Assembly: GCF_033807575.1 (NCBI RefSeq)
Contig: NC_084725.1
Coordinates: 4,871,001-4,935,000, forward strand
Length of the DNA stretch: 64,000 nucleotides
Direction of reading: 5' to 3'
DNA from: Cydia pomonella
Taxonomy: Eukaryota; Arthropoda; Insecta; Lepidoptera; Tortricidae
The notes beneath the pieces are model-generated. The model was not told where the DNA came from. It did no database searches and saw only the letters and a program-made list of their open reading frames with translations. A program made the position numbers and the translations under genes. Below are positions 58,463 to 64,000 of this stretch, piece by piece; the first letter of the stretch is position 1; each line of letters begins with the position of its first letter.

Positions 58463-59575
58463 TTATGTACGACTCCTACAGTAGCAATAGTCACAAGACA
58501 GATTTATCAAAGTCTTATTCGTTGCCGTATCGTCATAAGTCACTGGGGACACCTGTCCTGTGTGGTTCTTCACCAGTGCACTCGAAGCCACTCTTTCTTG
58601 GGCGGTGTATGCTAGCCTGTAATGTGGATTTATCTTTAATGTTATTCTGTTCACCCAACGCCGTGTGACCATACGTCCATCCCTACGCTTCCTTGGCTCT
58701 TCCTTTCTTGGTTCGGCCTCGATAGCCGAAGAAACTAAGAACGCTATGGGTCCAAACAGTGGATAACCTCGGTGATGTCGAGTTTGTCAAGGGTTGAAGC
58801 AGCTGTACCGTAGTAACGTTCAAGCATTCTTCGCCAGCACCATATTTCAAATGCATCTGTCCTATGATGGGTTTCAGTTTCAATGGTCTAGGTTTCGGAC
58901 ATGTAAAGAATATGATCGAGAAACCAAGGCGCCCGCATTAGTCTGATCCATGTTTTATGTTATTCCATATCCTGGCGAGTCGTTTCACCGCAGCTTTGGC
59001 CATATGAGCTCTTCTGATCACCTTTTAGTCGCAGATGCCATCGTCACTTATTTAAGATACCAAGTAAACCAACAACTTGCCTCAAGATCGTGCAATTCAT
59101 TGATTCTCTTAATTTTACCAGGAAGATCGACATGCATCATCTTTGTCTCATTTCTATTGATCATAAGGTATGGATCTGGATCCTGAAAATGGACTCATTA
59201 CTGGCATACTCAATCTTTTGTAGCAGAACCGAAATTCATTTTCCACAGACACTTAACCTAATATAGTCATATCATCTGCAAAACTGAGTTTATTGATTAG
59301 TTGGCCACCAACTTGGACATCACCCTCACAACCTTCCAATACTCATTGTCTATTCACAGATCTCAGTGAACAGTTGCACTCCTCGTTCAACTATAAAAGG
59401 ATTACGTGTTGCGGTATCCCCATTTCTCATAACTCTGAACATTTTACTCCAGTTGAAGGAATCAAAAGCCTTTGCGAATGCGAAGTCAATAAAGCGCAAA
59501 GCCTTAAAGAGTATACAGACGCCGCACCCACTGTATTCTTTATTAATTGGCGCACGTTGAGAATTTGCTACTGAG
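58463..59575 (-). pseudogene. Decayed LINE reverse transcriptase, antisense in copy B
   Basis: Minus-strand equivalent of 34840-35945: AKAFDSFNWSKM, then LINKLSFADDM with FADD at 59282-59271, then RRW.NRI...YRLAYTAQERV. It lacks one stop present in copy A (NWSKM is open here), so each copy has gathered its own changes, but most breaks are shared. Confidence 0.75.
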
Positions 59576-59728
59576 TACCCATCTATATGTCTCGCATGGT
59601 TGTTAAAGTTGTGAAGTGATTATTCGTGAATAAAAGAAACAGAGTGGGTCAATTTGATGGACACCGCAGTTAAAACACTGTGATGCGGAAGGCTGGCGAT
59701 ATTTTGCTTAATTTAAGATCTGATCGGA

Positions 59729-59833
59729 ATGAGGAAGATGGATCGGTACCTCGGATGTACAGTATATTTATTGCTGTTTCTACCATCCTTAGCAGGACTG
59801 ATGCATGTGCACGGGGATGTAATCAAAGAGTAA
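59729..59833 (+). CDS. 34-codon leader-like ORF inside copy B
   Basis: Same start, length and stop as 34676-34572 in copy A, with one substitution in the hydrophobic core. The overlapping 85-codon frame (59680-59937) is also kept. Confidence 0.3.
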   Translation: MRKMDRYLGCTVYLLLFLPSLAGLMHVHGDVIKE

Positions 59834-59937
59834 ACATATCGAAAGCTGCCACGAAAAGCGGACTTACTGTGTTGCGTGCCGTTAAGCCTGAGTACACCAC
59901 GTATATGACCCTTCGAAATCTTAAGTTTTTCAAATAG

Positions 59938-61249
59938 ATAAGACGGCTGTTAACCGCGAATGACTCCAAAAAGCAATGATGCAAAGTGCAAGGTAGGTCT
60001 GGCAGACATATTTAATAGGTTATAACGGTTTTAAAAATGGTGTGATGTGAGAACGGCAAGAAACAGAAAAGAAAAGCATTTTGAATGCGTTGAATTAATA
60101 CCGAGGTACTCGCCAGCATCCACCCCCCAAAGGCGGTATCAGTGTAGCTCAATTTAGACAGAATAAAGTGTGGCAAAAATGTTTATGCGTAAATCGACGT
60201 GAATAAAATCACGGACGCGATATAATACTTTAAGCCTATAAAACAGTTTAAAACAGTTGCTGACAACTTGACTGTCCCAACATATTTAAACTAGATTATT
60301 TCACACCAGGCGCGATATAAACGCACCAGAGAATGATAAGAAGAATAAAAACCACTTTGCAAACAAACAAACAGAGTTCATTTTGACTCAATATCTGCTT
60401 GATAAATCGAAATGAACGGTAAGAAAAGGTGCCTTGAATATCACATCACTTGTTTTGGATTTGACGGTTCGAAGTGGGAGCCTGATTTGACAAGTCTATT
60501 GAATGTCCAATTAGCATAAAAAAAAGGAGTGTGGTCGAGTTGTAGATAGATTCTATTTTACATTCTGATTTGTGATTATATAAAAATAGCGTGATTCTCC
60601 CTTGGCTGGGGAGGGCTGCCGGACATGAAGTGGGTGCACCCAGAGATGGACATGTCAACAGTGGCTTTAATGGATGAGCGAATAGATTTAAAGCGAATAC
60701 TTAACATAGTAGATTACTGCGAGTAATATACAGTAAAGAGAAGTAGTGGGAATTTAGGTTACATACACCCGTTCGGATAAGACGGCCGCATTTGTCTGTG
60801 TGGTAACTATCATTGCATATAAATACGTATGTTCTTTTCGATCACGCGGTCGTCGTAGTGTTCAAAACAGTTACAGTTGTTTACGTCTGCTGTAGTAATA
60901 GTTGTGACACTTGAAGTGGTGAAATAGGTTATTATGTTAATAACGATGTCAAAAGAGCAAAGTGACAAAGTGACAGAGCGAATCACAGATGGTAGTTATA
61001 GATGGGATAGACCTATCGCGAACGGAGTTCTCACTGTTTAACAATACCGATATTTGATATCAGATCGCATTGGCACTCTCTGACACATGGGCCGCATGAC
61101 GCGGTCTCTTCTCGTGACCTAAATTGCAACTAGGGACTGCTCGGAGCAATCTAGAACCGTACGCGCGGGAGTGTAGGAAATAACATTAGTCATGGGTTGA
61201 CGGAGAGACCAGTAATGGACCAAATATGACAGGTCGCAGCCGTGATCCC
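59938..61249. other. Body of copy B, no readable gene
   Basis: Parallels 33180-34467 of copy A. Short frames on both strands; nothing recognised. Confidence 0.45.
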
Positions 61250-61640
61250 ACTCAGCTCAGCTCAGACATCGATGAACGCTCACACCAGTTTCAGGATCCT
61301 GCTTTCAATCAGTTTAGCACGGAAATTGATCAGTATTCAGATCAGTCTTAGAATCCTGTTATTAGTTGGCTCAGCACAAACATTAATGAATGCTCAGACC
61401 AGACTCAGAATCCTGTTCTTTATCAGCTCAAGACAGATCACTCACAATCACAACTCAACTCAGACCAGATGCACGATTGGATTGATCTCAGAAACGCAGT
61501 GTCTCAGCACATTTCTGTAACGTCATCAGAAATTGCACAAAGTTTCAGGCCGTGCCGATTCACGACGCAAAGGGTGAACCATGTGGTTCGAGAATGGACG
61601 GCTCAAACACATCGTTATTCACAAGTGTTCTTATTATCTG
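61250..61640 (+). pseudogene. Decayed coding tail next to the 3' LTR, copy B
   Basis: One plus frame, rich in S, Q, D and N, runs almost open with one internal stop that copy A shares. It holds degenerate ca. 60-bp repeats ('cagaccagactcagaatcct' and variants). Function unknown. Confidence 0.45.
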
Positions 61641-61707
61641 ATTGTTGATTTATTTATATGTTTGCCTATAGACATCTAATTTCAATTAAGAGTAGCATTT
61701 TCTTTCT

Positions 61708-61716
61708 GGGCGGGAG
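61708..61716 (+). promoter_or_regulatory. Polypurine tract of copy B
   Basis: gggcgggag immediately before the 3' LTR, identical to copy A. Confidence 0.7.
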
Positions 61717-62294
61717 TGTCGCGAACGTATTGCGAACCAGCTAATATTTGCCAACGTCATGGAGTAGATGGCGCTAGTAGTCACGTTTAATTTAAGTAAC
61801 CGCTTCTAGGTTATTGGGATTTTTTGAGGGAAGTTGAGAGGGTAGATGAGAACGACAGTAGGAAAAAGGAGGTTGTGTGCGAACAAATCGACGCGGCAGT
61901 GATATTTGCTTTTAGATCAAGTCAAGAACGTTCTTATGGTGTTATTAGAATAATGATGTGTCTCTGGTATATTGTGACCAACGTTATCAGTACTCAGAGT
62001 GAACAGTGATCCAGTGAGGCTAATATGAACTTAAGGTAAACTTTGTGTGCGGAATGGGGTCGCTATAAGGGGAGGTTTGGAGGCGACTATTAAGCTCAAG
62101 AAACTAGGTTGGATAATCATATGAAACTCATTTACATGCAGGTAATAAAGTCGGACACCAGCACAACTCATATCGTCATCTCACTAACGTCCAGGCCTCG
62201 TATAGGTATGTAGTATGTTTACATATCGCTTTCCAGTATCCGTAAAAGCATTAGCTCATTCGATAGGTTAATAAGTATGGTGAGCTTGACGACA
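61717..62294 (+). repeat. 3' LTR of copy B
   Basis: 578 bp, no visible difference from 53636-54213. Confidence 0.9.
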
Positions 62295-62299
62295 ACATC
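62295..62299. repeat. 5-bp target duplication (acatc), LTR copy B, right
   Basis: Exact repeat of 53631-53635. Confidence 0.85.
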
Positions 62300-62329
62300 T
62301 ACACACCCTAATTTGTCAGTCTGATAATA

Positions 62330-62475
62330 AAGCGGTAGGTTGCCAGAGCTCAACTAGGGTGCGGAGTGTTAGGGTCAGCAACGTGCATGTAACTCCTCTG
62401 AGGGCGTACATAAGCTACGGAGACTGCTTATCATCAGGCGGGCCGTAAGCTTGTTAGCCACCAACGTAGTATTAA
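62330..62475 (-). repeat. Dispersed repeat family R1
   Basis: Reverse complement of 2361-2525: 'atgtaactcctctgagggcg' and 'ctgcttatcatcaggcgggc' are the landmarks. Confidence 0.7.
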
Positions 62476-62688
62476 AAAGCAGTAATTTTTAATGTGCCAA
62501 CACTGTCAAACCTAAAGATGCAAATTTTAAGCTATTTACAAATGAACATGATAGGTCAAGCCGAGTGAGGATCGTGCATCATCTCTGTCATTGGCAAAAT
62601 TAAAAACTCTATGTATGAAGACTATGATTATTGATCCACTATGTAAACAAAGGCGAACTCCATTACTCTGAAACGAATGAATACCTCC

Positions 62689-63132
62689 ATTAAGAGGCTG
62701 TCAACACCCAATGTCCTTGAAATTGATGTTACTTAAACAGTTTTTTTAAGAAAGACTATTTGTTTTAGTCAAGGAAGAAAAATATATGTTCATATTAATT
62801 ATATTTCAAAGACCTTGGTTGTACTCGATACATGATTGAACGAAATCGGCTCGATAGAAAATAATTGTAAAGATTGGCCTTAAAATCACAATTTAACGGT
62901 TTTATGTCTTTATTGTTTTGACTTATGGGTCTGCAATTAAAATCACAATTTCAAAACATTTATATCTAAACCGTGGTTGAGTAAAATATTACACTAATAA
63001 TCCACTTTTTTTTATTTAAATATTTTTCTTATTATTCCCTTGCCCAGGCCCAGTAACATGCGTCAGTGCTATCTCATTTACTCCGATACAAATAGACAGT
63101 GTGCGCGCTTTAGGTATTGACAGCCTCTTAAT
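62689..63132. mobile_element. Fold-back element with TTAA at both ends
   Basis: attaagaggctgtcaa (62689-62704) is the exact complement of the right end (63117-63132). TTAA sits at both termini, either as part of the inverted repeat or as a piggyBac-type target duplication. 444 bp, AT-rich, no transposase. Confidence 0.75.
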
Positions 63133-63296
63133 GAAAACATTACGGTAGTCCTATCAAAATTAAATTATGAAAGTATGTTATTTATATATTTTTTACCATA
63201 AAAATATACTACCAAATGAAATACTATTTTGTTATTAAATCATGAGACTTAGGTATTTTTAATTTTAAAATTAAAATTATCTGTTCTATTATCTGT

Positions 63297-63533
63297 ATGT
63301 CACTTGACCGAAAACGCCGACCGCCATTTTTTCTCATGAGTGATGTCAGTATAGCAGAAGTAAGTGTTTTTGTAACAACTGCGAAAAGTTTGCACACACA
63401 CAGCACATTTGACGTTTCTTTGTTACTGCACTGCGGTTATGACGTCACAAGAATGGCGGCTGCCTTTTTGGCGCGAACATTTTACTGTTTGAATTTTAAA
63501 CAGGTTAAGCGATATTATTTACAGGAAATATAA
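63297..63533 (+). promoter_or_regulatory. Promoter-like motif cluster with a possible short first exon
   Basis: Within 40 bp lie a CRE-type tgacgtca (63440-63447), a YY1-type aatggcgg (63452-63459) and an E2F-type tttggcgcg (63467-63475). A mirrored ccgccatt (63321-63328) and tgatgtca (63341-63348) lie upstream. An ATG at 63453 in good context (A at -3, G at +4) opens MAAAFLARTFYCLNFKQ, followed by caggttaag, a weak donor. Either a gene starts here and continues beyond the window, or it is another fold-back element whose arms happen to carry these motifs. I cannot decide. Confidence 0.3.
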
Positions 63534-63891
63534 ATACCAGTTGGCTATCGAAGTTACACGACTATATATATAAATATATAAAAAACACAGAATAGCCTAT
63601 TATAACTTTCAATAATATTGGGGATACTAAGCTTCAAATAAGTTCAAGTGTCCCCAGCTATATGTAATGCATTTTTTTTTCTTTTTTTTGTAAAAGGTAA
63701 GCATTTGAAGACAATATCAACTGAATTCACCTGATGGTAAGTGCCGATGCAGTCTAGGATGGAACGTGCTTATCTAAAAGATGTCTATTCACTCTCGATT
63801 TAAAAAGATCCAAGTTATATTGGACTGGGAATAGATTTACAGGAAGTGAGTTCCACTCCTTAGCCGTTCTTAGATCTATCTACGATATTTC
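63534..63891. other. Intergenic, nothing recognised
   Basis: No gene or assigned repeat. Confidence 0.4.
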
Positions 63892-63995
63892 TATCCGAAT
63901 TGAGCTGCTTGTCAATTATACGACATACACACGATATCTAAAAGAAAACTTATCTAAACCATCGTTATTGTATCTCATTCTTCGAATCGGGCCGT
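63892..63995. mobile_element. Short fold-back element, copy 2
   Basis: 'gtcaattatacgacatac' and 'ctcattcttcgaatcgggcc' match 52663-52774. The left arm is diverged. Confidence 0.65.
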
Positions 63996-64000
63996 TAGTT

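Larger units (their letters stand above)
53636..62294 (+). mobile_element. LTR retrotransposon copy B, no gag-pol (plus strand)
   Basis: An 8659-bp element with 578-bp LTRs (53636-54213 and 61717-62294) that look identical, PBS-like site 54214-54230, purine tract 61708-61716, and target duplication acatc. Body and order of parts are those of copy A, in the opposite orientation: AT-rich non-coding 5' part, LINE tail (56205), GC-rich island (57890), antisense LINE RT (58463-59575), leader-like ORF (59729), decayed coding tail (61250-61640). No LTR-element RT, RNase H or integrase was found. Its LTRs differ from those of copy A at about twenty to twenty-five positions by eye, while each pair is uniform. 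The two copies are thus separate recent insertions from different source lineages, and proteins must have come from another element. Confidence 0.9.

Overview
This is a gene-poor, transposon-dense stretch of an AT-rich eukaryotic genome. The repeats point to a moth or butterfly (Lepidoptera): tRNA-derived SINEs, LINE 3' ends of lepidopteran type, the 'agggttccgt ... gcacttggcc' element, and many short fold-back (MITE-like) elements in several copies. The species cannot be named from the sequence. No bacterial features (operons, Shine-Dalgarno sites, CRISPR) are present.

Only one host gene is well supported. It lies on the minus strand at 43329-44866. A 12-codon signal-peptide exon with a GTAAGT donor is joined, in frame, across a 914-bp intron to a 195-codon cysteine-rich exon. 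The 207-residue product looks secreted; I do not recognise its family. A weaker promoter or first-exon candidate lies at 63297-63533.

The most striking objects are two large LTR elements of one family in opposite orientation: copy A, minus strand, 32137-40746, and copy B, plus strand, 53636-62294. Each has 578-bp LTRs that look identical to each other, a perfect 5-bp target duplication, a TGG-starting PBS-like site and a purine tract. Neither has a recognisable gag or pol. Their shared body carries an antisense, decayed LINE reverse transcriptase, a LINE 3' tail, a GC-rich island with a TATA box and GC box, and a short leader-like ORF. Together they form an inverted pair of about 8.6 kb around a 12.9-kb spacer that holds the one gene.

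Layout. 1-9 kb: intergenic sequence, a fold-back MITE, a SINE, LINE ends and a 20-bp minisatellite. 9-19 kb: dense repeats, with an 82-nt poly(A), several LINE C-termini, SINEs and a three-level nest of fold-backs at 16.7-17.2 kb. 19-32 kb: more fold-backs, one split by a SINE, and LINE ends. 32-41 kb: LTR copy A. 41-53.6 kb: the gene, two abutting fold-backs, an 'agggttccgt' element with a triplicated module, and a hAT-like element with GAGACC arrays and an 8-bp target duplication. 53.6-62.3 kb: LTR copy B. 62.3-64 kb: a fold-back with TTAA ends and a CRE/YY1/E2F-like motif cluster.

All calls come from reading the sequence. Identities were judged by eye; no alignment or database search was run.
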